A stretch of 64,000 bases of DNA from Fistularia commersonii (taxonomy: Eukaryota; Chordata; Actinopteri; Syngnathiformes; Fistulariidae). The notes beneath the pieces were generated by a model. The model did no database searches. It was not told the DNA's origin and saw nothing but the letters and a program-made list of their open reading frames with translations. The DNA lies in NCBI GenBank assembly GCA_037954325.1, contig JBBMNZ010000035.1:4197001-4261000 (forward strand), read 5' to 3'. How positions within the stretch are numbered: position 1 is the first letter of the stretch; each line of letters opens with the position of its first letter. Position numbers and translations under genes: made by a program. Positions 1 through 12,200 of the stretch are shown here, piece after piece.

Positions 1-2
1 CT

Positions 3-62
3 GTCCGTGTCGCCCAGCCCCTGCTCAACTACGGCGACACGACTGAAGAATTTAGAGATTAG
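3..62 (+). CDS. Possible last codons of an upstream gene (partial)
   Basis: Reading from base 3 gives 19 sense codons ending QPLLNYGDTTEEFRD and then TAG at 60-62. The composition looks protein-like. No start or splice acceptor can be seen because the window begins here, and I do not recognise the peptide. An ATTAAA at about 310-315 could serve as its polyadenylation signal. A chance reading frame of this length is quite possible. Confidence 0.22.
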   Translation, partial: VRVAQPLLNYGDTTEEFRD

Positions 63-2594
63 AAATTAGCCAGGCCTGCGGCTAAGGCTGTTCTGACAGA
101 GAAGTACAATGAAGCTAGACATGGCAGCTATCTGTGGATTATCCTGTGGTTAAAGAGTTTCGCTTGACATGTTAACTCGCCTTTAGGAGGCCGTCATGCA
201 AAATTGTTAGCTTTTTTTTTTTTTTTTTTTTTTTTACATATATGAATATATTTTTACTGTAAAAATGTAAATTACATCAAATGATGGAAATATTTATTGT
301 AGAGTGTATATTAAAACCACTAAAGAATCAGGCTCCTTGCGCTTTTCTCCGGCACGGCAGTTTCCGGGACGGAAAGCTAGCATACTTTGTCGGTTGTCAC
401 CAAAACTGCTGTTTTTTTTTTTTCCCCTCTTCTTCAAGTTGGAGACCCAGATAACTGAGGGGCAATATCTGTGACAGGCTACTGAATTCAATGTGCTCAG
501 CAAGTGAGACTCGGGCCTGAATGGCTCGGGCTATGCATTAAAAGCGATGAGGTCAGCCCACCATTTTGGCCCGAACAAAGGTTACCACCATGTAGTTGCA
601 TTTCTCACGATCGCACACCGTAACCCTCTGATCAAATGGGCCCTTTGTGAAACCTCATATAAAAGGGCATGTTATACAATAGTGGGTTCGAATAATAACA
701 CGAGGAGGGGTCAGTTATCAAAAAGAAGCCAGTCACACAGGGAGGGGTAAGGGGACGGAGGGGGGCGCAGAGAAAGCATCGGGGCCTGTCTGGCAAAATG
801 TGGCATCGGCTGAAAGAGCCGGGGTGGGGGGGTGGCTGGGAAGAGGCATTCGGGAGTGAAAGGGAGGCAGAAAAGAAACCCTCTTCCCAGAAGCAGTTGA
901 GCATGACCACCAGAGGCCAAACGACAGGGGAGGAAGAAGAAGACCCCCGAACACAAGGACCCGGCCGTCCAATTTGTTAGCTGGTGTTTGCCGCTCCCGA
1001 GATGTGTTTTGACAGCGGGCCCCGGGCCCCGGGACCCCGGAAAAAACAATCCCGAGATCGCCTGACAATTAAGACCTCAGCCTCGAGTGCCTCACGTGTG
1101 CGCGTCTCCCCTGCGTGCCGTCCTTTAAGCCGATCCGGGATGTTTGGGAGAAATGTTCCGATGGCTAGCGCCTTCCCTCGGCGGCCGGGGAGAGGAGGTC
1201 TGACTACGACCTTGATAACCATTCCAGAGATCCATAATCGGATAAGAAAGCACTTTACGGTTAATGAGTCGACATGCGAAAGATAAAACGAGACTAGCCT
1301 CTCGAGATGGACAGATGTTTTGTTTTGCCGGAGATGTTAAACTAGCGTACTACGCTAAAAGATTTAGCCCGCAAACGGCCAGGACAACGGTTCAATCCGT
1401 GGCATGTTTCAAGCAGCAGACAGGAAAATAGAAGAAGTCAAAATAAATTCTCCGGAGCGACGCGAGATCTGAGGGTAATTTTTTTTTTTCTATTTCCACG
1501 TCAGGAAAAATGGGTCGACTGTCTTCCAGGTTTTCCAGGACACGTGGGAACCCTGGAATAGGCGCGGACCAATCGAGGCCGCTGTGGGAGAATTGGGAAT
1601 GACACAGCGGAGTGGAGGGGTGGGGGGGGGGGCGCAGACTGGTGTCAAGAAGTTTTTGTTGTGTTTCTGTTGTTTCCATCTGGAAGCGAACAAAGCGTAA
1701 TGGCGAGAGACCTGTGGTTTTGTCTCTCGATCCCCCCACCCCACCCCACCCTCCAACCCCCCCTTTTTCGGTTTGGAAAAGTAGGGAAAAATGCATGGAA
1801 TTAGGCGGATGAAAGAATCTCTTCAGACATATTTTCTTTTTTATTTTTTTTTTTCATTTTACTGCATTTATCCACCTCGGAGCAGAAAGTGAAGACGCTA
1901 CAGATGTGAAACGCCGACACAACATTTGTGGACCGTTCGGGAAGAGGAGGGGTTTTGGGGTGGGGGAGGGGTTCCTTGCGACGGTCCGCGTTCACGTTCA
2001 GCTGGTGTCGGCGGAGTTCGAGCGTCGGAGCACCGAGTCGGAGGGCGAACCTCTTGGGATGGGGGGGGGCGGGGGGCAAACAGGCCCGCTCGGCCTCTGA
2101 TGCTTCAGTAATGGCTTTCAGGGTGGCCCGCTACATGCAAGGAACATGAAGGTATTCACTCAGCACAAATGGGACGTGCTCGTAACGGTGACCCCGGAAC
2201 CGACGGGGAACAGGGGGGGAAGGGGGGGGGGGTGCCTTTGTGTGTTTTGAGTGTTTTACAAGGACATCAGTGAAAGGAGGGTAGGGTGGGTTATGTGACC
2301 CCCATCGGAGGGGGGGGGGGGGCGTTAGCAGCTTTCTGAAGAAAGACAACGTGGAGCAAGAAGTCAAAACAGGTCTGGGGGGGGGGGGGGAGAGTTACAT
2401 CTCAAAATATCTCCATCACCTGATATCTTTTCTTTTGTCTTTAATCTTGGCATCACAGCGGCCAACAAATGCAAGAATAATGCATGATTATTTCAGGGGG
2501 GAAGGCCTTTTCTTTATGATGCATGACACGTTCCTGTGAACAGTTCTGGAATTTTCAAGATGCCCGGGGTGGGGAGGGGGGCTGACTTGAGACA
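63..2594. other. Left flank, no gene recognised
   Basis: This stretch holds poly-T tracts (about 211-234 and 411-422) and several G-runs (about 1620-1632, 2213-2231, 2308-2323 and 2377-2389). The open frames are short, mutually overlapping and without recognisable domains. I see no convincing splice-bounded exon, RNA gene or transposon. Confidence 0.5.
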
Positions 2595-2600
2595 TTTAAT
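2595..2600 (-). terminator. Candidate polyadenylation signal of dpcd
   Basis: The plus strand reads TTTAAT, so the minus strand reads ATTAAA, the commonest variant of the polyadenylation hexamer. It lies about 300 nt downstream of the dpcd stop codon, a typical 3'UTR length. A further AATAAA on the minus strand lies near 1838-1843, so the site choice is uncertain. Confidence 0.4.
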
Positions 2601-2898
2601 GCCAGTCAAACACCTTTTTTTTTCTCAAATCTAACGCCTCTCTTAACTTCAAGGATCTGAGGAAACCCAAAAATGCGGGATTTGTTTTGACTCCAAATCT
2701 ATTTATCAGATGCAAGCGACAGGGTAAGGGGATAAAAACAAAAGAAAACAAAACAACAACATAGAAGTCACTCAGAAGGCACCGGGTTCTTCTCAAAGAT
2801 GAAAAAAGGGGTTGGAGCGGGAGCTCACATGTGACTGGAATATGAGGTTCTGCTTTAAATGCGACGCGGAATTATTCTCCCGCTCCCACGGCCGGGAT

Positions 2899-3669
2899 TC
2901 ACTGGGTTCTGCAGTCGCCGTCCCCTCCGGCGGCCCCCTTCAGTCTCTTCAGCTCCTTCAGCAACTCCTGCTCAAGGGTTAAGATCTCTTTGGGTTTCTT
3001 GTACTGGACAGGAGGCAGGAAAAATAATCACTTCCACATCCATGTTGTCCGCCCCCACCTACCACCACCCACCCTGACCGCCCCCACCCCTCGCTGTAAT
3101 ATGCCAAAAGAATGCGCTCAATATAACATATATTAAAATACAATTGTGTAAAGTACGGGAAAAAAATTAAAAGTAATTTTTCAGGTTGCAGTATTACATA
3201 CAAATATATAAATTGACAGATGTGTCATTTTTCATTACCCAGTGATGAGGACAGCTCTTTGGGGATCTCTTTGAACACTTTCTGTTGACAAATTTAAGGA
3301 AAAACTGCAAGACCCGCACAGCTGGACACTTCATGCCACCGAAGCACTCGACATCCTGTCATACTCTGAGGCGTGAACTGAAACGCAAAGCGGGTTTTTC
3401 TCCCGATCTTGATTTTGGACCCAGAGGACTGGACGGGGGAGTGACTTTTAGGGGACTTGAAGCGGTGGGTATTTCGGTCGGCTCTGGTTTCCGTAGCGAC
3501 CGCCATCTTAGAGATCGTCATCTCGCAGTGAAGCGGAGGCTGCACAGACTGGGGGACAGAGACGCCCTGCTTCACGTAACCCTAAAAATGATGTCTTTTA
3601 GAATTCCAAAGAAATGTCCAGGCAGTTACATAAAAAAGATTAAAACCTTTGCAGCTGCAGACAAAACTA

Positions 3670-3702
<33 letters not shown>

Positions 3703-6700
3703 GCCACGGTTCTTATGGTGTGGGCTCGTCAGGAAGAACGTAACACTGTTCGGTCCTGCAGTTCCCTCATGGTCTCGTCTCGTCACGCTGTGAGAATGGC
3801 TAACGGTACATCTGAGGCTCCTGGTGCTCGGACTCTTAAGACCCTCTCGGGCCCTGAGACCGTCCCTTAAGCCCAGTGACCAGCAGTTCACGGAGGACGG
3901 GGCCTCGGCCCCAAATCAGAATACCATTTACAACTCAGAACCAAAAACTCACTTTCGCACACACAGACCCACACACACACACAGCAAAGGAGATCTTTGG
4001 CGAAGACTGTTCTTGGAAAGGCGCAGCCTCTCACTGACCAGTGGAAACTCGCATAAGGCCGATGAGCTGGATGCTCCTGTGCACCCGGTCCCTCTGGGTG
4101 GGGATTAGCATCCGTCCTGCTTCTGGACCACTTTTTTTTCTCTTCTTTTTAACAAGATTGAGCGAAAAGAAAGCCTTCCCGGCCACGCAGGTCGAAAAGA
4201 AGCCAGCGGGAATGCGTACTGCGTTCGCTGCATGATGGCGGTTAACCGTGACAGACCTGATGAGCTCCTTACCGACGGGGGGGATTCCTTTAGTGGTTCA
4301 GAAATCTGACACTCAAACGGGTTTCGTTCAACTCATCTAACACTGAGAAATTTTTTCCCGATTGTACAGAGTCCCCGCTCCCATCACCATTTAGCTACTG
4401 CGCATGAAGCGCCGAGACAGCGCGAGCGTGGTACAGAACTCCGGAAGGAGTTGAGGAGCTTCACCATCTTGGTCCTATCTCTGAAACCTCCATCACCACT
4501 GCTTGAACAACACTGGCTGCTTTCAATGGATTATTTGAAACGGATATCATGTTTGACTGTGACTGAATATAAGCATGAAATAATATAAAACAGGAGTTCA
4601 TTAATTCATTCTTTCCTTAAATCCCAGCTATCATTACGCATTTAAACTTTAACCAGCCACCTGTCAATCATTGGGTCCTAACATATGAGACATCCAAGCA
4701 TTCTCTCTCATTCACGCCAGCTGACATGTTGGTCTTCAATGAACCTGTTGAGTGATTTTTTTTTTTGGACAATGAGTGGAAGACCTTGAGAGGGGAGAAC
4801 CTGAAGAGAACCCAGGGAAGGAGAACATGGAGAACCAACACAGGGAGAACCCAGTTGGCCACCGGGATGGAAACAAGGATGGCCTTGCGGGAGAGACAGT
4901 GCCGTGTCACTATGGCGCTCCAATCGTCCCAAGTTTTTGTTTATGCTAAAAGTGGGCAAAATTCAATACTACTGCATCGTCATGATGCCCCCTCCCACCG
5001 ATACACACATATTTTAATTTATTCTTCACGTCCACTCGTTGTCACTGACTGTCCGGCCATACAGTCCCATCTTAGCTTGCAATCGTCCCCGTCCTGAATT
5101 ATTCAAACTGCAGAAATGTGGAAAAAAATAAGCTAAATAGTCAGATGAGTCATCTTGCTCAACAAGTGGGCGTACACCCGGAGAACAGCCTAAACGCTTG
5201 ACCTGTAAAGTTGGGGGGGGGGGGGGGGGGGGATCGGGTGACTCCTCTAAGCCGTGGGGGCTTTTTTTATTTTATTTTTTAACCAGCATTTCTCCACTTG
5301 GAGAGAGAAATGTCACAGCAAATCACTACTCTGATGGAGAGGGGGGGGCACAAAGGGTCGCCGAGGAAAATGATGCGAATCACATGCCGCGGGTTTGCAG
5401 TCATCAGATCCCGACCCAATAAAACACCTGTGGAAAATGTGAAATGAACTCTCCGCCACCATCGCCAAGATGACGGTACGTATCGAATGGCCTGCATTTG
5501 CAGCGACGCATTCATGATTACGACGCTTACGTCCACACCGAGAGAATAATTGACCATAATTTGGTGACTTTACACAAGTGTTGCCTAAAAATCTGAAAAA
5601 ATTAAAATCATGAGGAAATTAAAAGCCGTTATTTTTTCCTCTACCTGTTAAGATTATCATTTAAATAAACTACGACGTAACCCGGAGACACAAATTCATT
5701 TTACTTGTGACGGCCTATTTAATGTATCACTATAAAATACACTCGTCGTCAAAACAACCAAAGTCCGGAAGCTCCTTTGGAGGAATGCTCTTCATCCCCC
5801 TGGCAGGGAACCGGACCATTGCAGAACCTGCAGAGCTCTGGGCCATTACATCCAATACATCTCACTCAGAGACTCAAAAATAGTTTTCCTTAAATTTGCC
5901 AACTGAAATCTCGAAACCTCTTGTGTCGCTCTGTTTTTACATTTCGAGCGAGAACAGTTATCGGCCATTTTCACTAAGGGAAATGTCGAAATCGACACCG
6001 CACAGTGTGGGACTTACGCTGACAATCAAGGTGTTGTTGGCATGGGTGAAGCCAAGGGCGGAGCCGTCCAGCGGCAGCCGGCTGCGATCTAAATCGGGGA
6101 TAGTGAACTTCTTATAGTACCTGGGGAGGCACGGAGAGGAGTCACTGGTCTGTCCTGCTGCCGCGCAGACAATTGCATTGTAAACACTGCCATCTATAGG
6201 GAGAGCGCCAAGCTTACATGCAACAGAGGACATCAGAATGGCTTACAAAAAACTAGTGCATCCTTGAATTGGTGTGGGTGTGTAGCCAGTGTGTGAAACT
6301 CGCGTTTACTTTTTATTCGAAGTCTTTATGACAACGCATCTCTCGGACGGCTCCAGCGAAACGGTAAAGACGTCTTTAGGGAAGGGGAGGTTCCGAATCC
6401 TCCACTGAAAACTGGTCTTGGTGTCTTTACGCATAAACACGGGCTGTGGGAATAAATCGTCAACAAACTACTGATAAAACGTGCAAAGGAATTACTTTGA
6501 AAAAAAAATGGTCTAAAAATGACGAGTATGCAAGAGTGGAGTGGAATAATGCACAGATTTTTGTACATGTTTGCTGTAGACTTTTAGGTATCTAGATTAA
6601 ACAAAACTCTTTTTGGGAGAGTCCCTATTGACTGAGCAAAGGTAGAGCCTACGTTGGAGCAGTTCTCCTTAATCAGCGTGGCGTCAGTGGAGGTGACCGG

Positions 6701-7792
6701 ATCTGAGAGCGGCTCCCCGACTTCCACCTCCCACTGGCCCTGCGCCCCCAGCGTGCTCTTATGACGCCATTTCCGCACTGAAAAGTACAACGTGTGCCGT
6801 GAGACTCGTTCCGACCGCAGTGTTTCCGCACGTGAAGTGTGACCGTCTGCTTACCGATGAGCTCGTCCGTCACCACATCGTACTCTTCGGCCATTTCTCT
6901 TCCATCTGTAAAGAGGTAGTGGATCTTCCTCTTCCCTACGGAGGGAATACACAGGAAGTTAGCATACAATTTACAGAGAGAGCAATGACATCATTATGTT
7001 GCTCTATGAGGTCTCACCTCCATGTTAAATTTCTCAGTCATCTCTTGCAAATAACTCCTTACGTTTGAGAGAATTACTGTTTCTTTCTCATTGGAAAGTA
7101 CCTTTGTGTGTTGCTCTTTAACGGTCGTTGTTCAATAGTGTCTAAAGTGCATGTGTGTTTTGGTTTCCTTTCAGTACAAGTTTATTTACAAGTATGGAGG
7201 AAAAATGTAGTTTCTTGGTGGTCTTTAACTGCAAAATAACATGAAAATGAAAGCAAAGTATGTGAAAGAAAAAAAAACAAAACACAGAATAAACATTGCG
7301 AGTACAGCTGACTGCACTGCTTGCATCAATTGCTGACTATCACCATAACACTGCATGGAACAGCAATGTCTTACACTTATGCACTAAAGATATATATCGT
7401 GGTTAATATGTAATTCCATACATCCTATACGTTATGAAATAAAGGTTACTTTATTTTTCACTTTAAAACAACGAGATCTTTAACGATCAAGATAGAACCA
7501 CACTTCTAAAACAAGTCTTGCTTTCGCTTTAATTTTCCTTGTCTCTAAAACAACGCGACAGAGAGCGAGAGAGAGTGGGCTTAGTCACCTGCTGATGTTA
7601 GTTAGCTAGATTCTGACTAGGCTACCGTTAGCCACCAACGGACAGAAGAAAACTTATTAAGGCAAGTATTTCCTGAAGAAGAAAAGAGCAATTGTTTTAA
7701 AACATTGAGGGCTTCTCATTGTACTCACCATCGTATAGCAAAGCGGTTTTCTTTGACGATTTTAAATCGTCAATCCAGCTCTGCACGGCCAT
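2899..7792 (-). CDS. dpcd: DPCD protein (deleted in primary ciliary dyskinesia homologue)
   Basis: Six exons, in transcription order: 7792-7729, 6935-6855, 6777-6653, 6443-6310, 6120-6018 and 3003-2899 (stop at 2901-2899). The phases join cleanly to 203 codons plus stop, the same length as I recall for the human protein. The start reads MAVQSWIDDLKSSKKTALLY and the C-terminus ends GDCRTQ, close to the GDCKTQ of human DPCD. Conserved blocks include HYLFTDGREMAEEYD, FMRKDTKTSFQWRIRNLP and YYKKFTIPDLDR. The protein is soluble, with no signal peptide or membrane segment. The family is linked to cilia formation and function (the gene was named from a mouse ciliary dyskinesia deletion), and binding to RUVBL AAA+ ATPases has been reported; no enzymatic activity is known. 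The gene is divergent from poll across a short shared promoter carrying an X-box. Intron 5 is about 3 kb; the others are under 0.8 kb. Confidence 0.95.
3004..6017 (-). other. dpcd intron 5
   Basis: This 3-kb intron contains a (TG)14 microsatellite at about 3672-3700, a 21-base G-run near 5211-5232 and several short open frames. The longest minus-strand frame (about 3575-3294) follows a plausible acceptor but has no recognisable domain and no phase-compatible partner exon. No nested gene can be supported. Confidence 0.6.
6936..7728 (-). other. dpcd intron 1
   Basis: This 793-nt AT-rich intron has GTGAGT at the donor and a CTCCGTAG acceptor. It contains no recognisable gene, repeat or conserved-looking block. 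Confidence 0.6.
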
Positions 7793-7836
7793 GTTTCTAT
7801 TTCACGGTGCGACTTCCGACTACCGGGACTCGAGCC

Positions 7837-7850
7837 GTAACCACGGCAAC
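7837..7850. promoter_or_regulatory. RFX-type X-box
   Basis: The sequence GTAACCACGGCAAC matches the X-box consensus GTNRCC-N(0-3)-RGYAAC at every position, with a 2-bp spacer. It lies 45 bp upstream of the dpcd start codon. RFX factors use such sites to drive ciliary genes, which fits the role of dpcd. Occupancy is inferred. Confidence 0.65.
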
Positions 7851-8040
7851 TAAAATAAATAGTAAAAAGGAAAAGGGAAAACGAAAAAATCTTATTAATT
7901 ATTGGATAAAAATAAAACCGTACACCTAAATTCGTACGATTTGATTTGGGATACAAAAATTTAATAAAAAAAAGGAGAAAAAAAAAAAGAAGAACACTAT
8001 AATGACCCGGAAATGAAACCTGTTCAACCACTGTCCGTCA

Positions 8041-8103
8041 TAAAGGGTCAGTCGCCTCCTTAGAGGCTCAATTAAGGAGCTCGTCGAATGGTTCTTCTTA
8101 GAG
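8041..8103 (+). other. poll: Probable poll 5'UTR exon
   Basis: The sequence ends in AGAG followed by GTAAGC, a good donor. A matching acceptor (polypyrimidine, then CTAG) ends at 9243, ten bases before the poll start codon. An ATG at 8085-8087 would open a short overlapping upstream reading frame after splicing. The exon's 5' limit is a guess. Confidence 0.4.
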
Positions 8104-9243
8104 GTAAGCGCCAGAATATAACGTTTCCGTGACTATTCAGTTTTAATATCTGGGTTTTATTCCCCAAACTGATATTTGTCTAAAAATATGAGTACTAAAC
8201 GGGGCATGGGAGCTCTCTGATAGATTACGTTACCTTGTCTTTAGCATTAGCATTAGCACAAGAAACAATAACAATCCCGAAAGTAAAGTTAGCTTATGGC
8301 AACCGTAAGCTGAATGGTTTTTATATCTGTTTTACATCGTATCATGTATTTTTAATAATCTGCTTGCTTCTTCGAATGAGTGCTGTGACTGATTCCTTTT
8401 AAATCCCTGATATTCGCATTTCTTCTATGTCACCGTTCCCCTTTTACAGTGTTTCCTGTTTGATGCTGTGGTTTCTTCTACATCTGTACGGTTACACGAT
8501 CATTGAAAACGTAAACCTCGATTACATGCAATGAACAGTTAATATTCTCGTGTCTTTTTGGCGTAGTTACTGCAATTTCCTTCGGGATTGATGAAGTTGT
8601 TTTTATTCTTATTCTTATTATTCTAGTATTTGAGTCTTTTAAGGTAGATATATCACCAATAAATAGGAGGCTTGTACAGATCTGCACCCCCGTGAATTTA
8701 TTCAATCTTATTATGAGATACCCTAAATCATATGCACATGGTTATTGTCATCTCTGTGAGTAAAAGGGATTTGTCCCAGGGCTTTTCAACATTTTCATGA
8801 CTGAACATTAAATAAAGGATATCTTCTAAGGGGAAAGAGACTGACAGGAATGAATTGTCATTGGCGACAGTCTCACTCACGCGCTCTCTGCAAAATCTAG
8901 TTGAAATTGATCACATGGTGTTGCACAATTCTGTCCACAGACAAATAAACAGTGACATTCATGAAATCACAACCTTCTTGCTTGAAAGAAGTAATTACAT
9001 AGTAATAAAATTCTGTTTTGTTAAGCAATAAAATTATAGTGTTTATTCTGTCTGTATTTGAATGTTAAAAACGTAAGTCCATGTTGCTGATAACTTTCAT
9101 TCTTTTCAATCTACAAAAAATTGCATGTTTTATATGTAGATTCAGTAAATCATTTCTGGCGTGGTTCTGTTTTTTCTATTGCTATTTGATTTATACGCAA
9201 ATATGCCTTCTCACCCTCATTACAACCAAGGCTACCCCCTCTA
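8104..9243 (+). other. Probable poll intron 1 (5'UTR intron)
   Basis: This AT-rich stretch of about 1.1 kb has no coding potential. It carries a retroelement-tail-like sequence at 8571-8631 and otherwise shows nothing recognisable. Confidence 0.45.
8571..8631 (+). repeat. Non-LTR retroelement 3'-tail-like sequence
   Basis: It contains ATTTCCTTCGGGATT followed by a TTATTC-type tail. The same 15-base core recurs on the opposite strand at 51340-51354. Sequences of this kind are common at the 3' ends of interspersed repeats in fish. Only the tail is present, so the family cannot be named with confidence. Confidence 0.45.
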
Positions 9244-9253
9244 GCACTGAGCG

Positions 9254-12200
9254 ATGGAGCCCGGTCATGGGATCGTGAAGGCTTTCCCTAAAGTTAAAAG
9301 GGCCAGAGTTCTTCAAGGCAAAGATGCGCCTCCTTCAAAGAAGAAGCCTGAAGAATACAAGGTCACAGGTTTGTAGTTGATCTAAAATTGTAGTTGATCT
9401 AAATATTCTTATTCTTAGATGGTTTCTCAGGTCATGTTGATATATAGCGAGATATGTTTAATATCCTATCAAGATTTTTTTCTCCACATGACCTAGCATG
9501 AAAGTGAAAGATAGGAGAAAAAGTGACTTAATAGCAGAGGGCAGATCATGTAGTATTTTTGTTCATCGTGTCTCCCTCAGGAAACATGTTCGACGGTGTC
9601 ACTGTCTACCTCCTGGCCGCTGGCATAGGAAACACCAGGTGCCAGATCTTCCAAAGACAAATCCAGCAGAACGGGGGACGGCTTGAGAGTTCGCTGTGCC
9701 CCAGTGTAACTCATGTTGTTGTGGATGAGGGCATGGAGATTGTCAGGGCCCTGCGCCTGCTGAGGCTGGACCACATGCCCCCTGGGGTCCAGCTGGTAAA
9801 GTGCAGTTGGTTGAGCTCCTGCATCAGTGAGAAGAGACAGCTGGACGTGGCCAGTTTCAGCCTTCTTTCCCACCAGAGGTCAATAACACTGCCTCCATCT
9901 ACATATTTTGTTTAAAATGTATATGTGTATTTTATCAAATATATACTAGAAAAATGAATCGCTATGTTTAAATGGATTCATCAGGAAATTCAATACACCG
10001 CTTAAGACTTTGACCTATTCACTTAGGGACTCCGACAAACCACTTAAAAATGTTGAAGAAGACGTGCAAGATGTCCAAGTTGCCGCAGAATCGCTTGTGG
10101 AGCCGGACTATAGTGAAACCAATGGGAAGGAGACCACAGACACAGTAGGTTGCCAGAGCACGTGTTGAAAACACAATATTAGAAGTAGCGTTTGATTTCA
10201 GCCGTCAGGCGTTCTCCCTTTGAGGGAGCTGCTCGGCAGTGGTCTGGGAAGTAAAAGCCCGAGCGGAGAATAATACTGTAAGGCAGAAGTGGTGTTTGGA
10301 CTTTAGGTTAGAGGTTAGAATATAACCCATGCAAAAAAACACAGTGGAACAGTGAAAATGTGTAATGTTTAGTTTCAGAGTTTCATGTGTTTTGTCAATT
10401 TATAGATACAGGTTAATGTTAATCAAACTTGTCTGTGTGTGAGGCTCACTGTCTGGTAAGAAATGGGAAATATTCCAACATAGAAATGAATAACCATGCT
10501 GCTCTTCAAGGGGACCTGAGAAGCATGTCAGATTTGGGTTAACATTGCATACATAATAAAAATTTGAGGGGTTCGACTACACCTGGTGTGGACCCAGTGT
10601 TTTTTTTGAATTAGTATGCCTTTCTAGCAGCATCCACCTGGGGGTTCGGTGGGCGTTGAGCTAATATGGTGTTCTACTGCCTTTTCAGGAAGTCCCAGAC
10701 AGCAACGAGGAAACGCAAGACGCTGGTGTCTCAAAGAGTCACCTAGAAGCTCTCATCACTGGCCAGCAGCCCAAGGGGGAAACACCTGGCTCCAGCCCAG
10801 GCACCCTTGATCAGAAGGCGGTCTCGGGAAAGTGGGTCTGCGCCCAGTCATCCCAGTCCAAAAGCAACAACTACAACAAGCACATCACGGACAAGCTGGA
10901 AGTGCTGGCCAAGGCCTACACACACCAGGGCGACAGGTGGAGGGCACTGAGCTACTCCAAGGCCGTTAATGCACTGAAGAGCTACCACAAGCCTGTGACC
11001 TCATATCAGGTGAAATGATGCTGACGGTGTTACGTGTTCATATACATACAAAACAGGGCTATTCTCCCTTAACTAGTTTGGAGTGTACCTTTTGTTTCAG
11101 TTATAGTTAGCATTGTCTATTTCGGGTATTTTTTTTTTACATTTTATTATTTTCATGTTATTTCCAGGTGTCGATTAAAAAGTGGTTTCTTGCGGATCTT
11201 TGTTCGATTTGTCGCATTTCCTTCTTATTACTAAGTACAACAAACCAAATTAGCTCTAAAGCCTCAATGACAAAAAAATACCTAATTGAATTGTACAAAT
11301 AAAACTATTGGATAATGGGCTATTTTTAACAACATAATAATTCTTTTTTAATTTTGAAGAATCATCTCACAATCTTTTGTTCATATCATGTAACATCCCC
11401 ACTCTTGGAAATCATGGAATATATCAGGATATTGTTTTTATAACCTTACAAACCTATTTTCTTTTCATTTTGATTTACCGGTCCCAGGAGGCTTGTCAAA
11501 TACCAGGGATTGGCAATCGGATGGCCGACAAAATCGACGAAATCATGGAGAGTGGCCACCTGCGGAAGCTGGATCACATCGGGGAAGCCGTGCCGGTGCT
11601 GGAGCTTTTCACCAACATCTGGGGTGCGGGAGCGAAGACGGCCCAGCTTTGGTACCAACAGGTGAGGCCCCGCACTGTCAGAGAAAACACCTTAACATAA
11701 GACGATTTTTTTTTTTCTTTTTTTCAAGGACAGTGATACATGTTGAGTACAGTGTGTGTATCCCAATGAACCACTGTTTGGAAGGTGATGGATATGTGAT
11801 CACTCTAATGTATTGTTATTTTCTTTTGTTTTTCTATCGAAGCCTTTGTTTTTTGCTTTTCTTTCTAAGGAGCAATGCCACATTTAAAGCCGCTGAAAAT
11901 ATCCTAAGTGACGATCTCAAAATAAAAATAAAAAGATCTTAGTTATGAAGGCACAAGATGACTGAGAAAGTATCCAAAAGTTACCAATAAAACATTGTGA
12001 AATTTCTCATCATTGAAATGAAGCACATAGAAGGCGACATCAGAGATATAAACAAATAAACTTATATACTAAACTTCGAATTGTTTTTTTCAGTTAAATC
12101 ATTTATTCTGTGTATATGACATGTAATTGTTAAATATATTAATATGAATTTAATTAATTTTGAGGAACTTTTTGTTGTTTTCTTGCATATGAAATTTGCC

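Larger units (their letters stand above)
7793..8103. promoter_or_regulatory. Divergent dpcd/poll promoter
   Basis: The dpcd start codon (minus, 7792) and a likely poll 5'UTR exon ending at a GTAAGC donor after 8103 lie about 300 bp apart, head to head. The interval holds a perfect RFX X-box at 7837-7850 and a CCGGAA ETS-type core at 8008-8013. It is AT-rich and has no TATA box at a convincing position. The divergent pairing is known for these genes in vertebrates; the transcription start sites are inferred. Confidence 0.65.

Noticed and set aside
1345..1405. tRNA-like GGTTCAATCC word
   Set aside because: No cloverleaf with a matching acceptor stem or anticodon arm can be drawn around it.
4040..4110. 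Minus-strand exon-like frame between AG and GTCAGT in dpcd intron 5
   Set aside because: Its phase does not join to the open frame at 3577-3294, and neither frame has a recognisable family.
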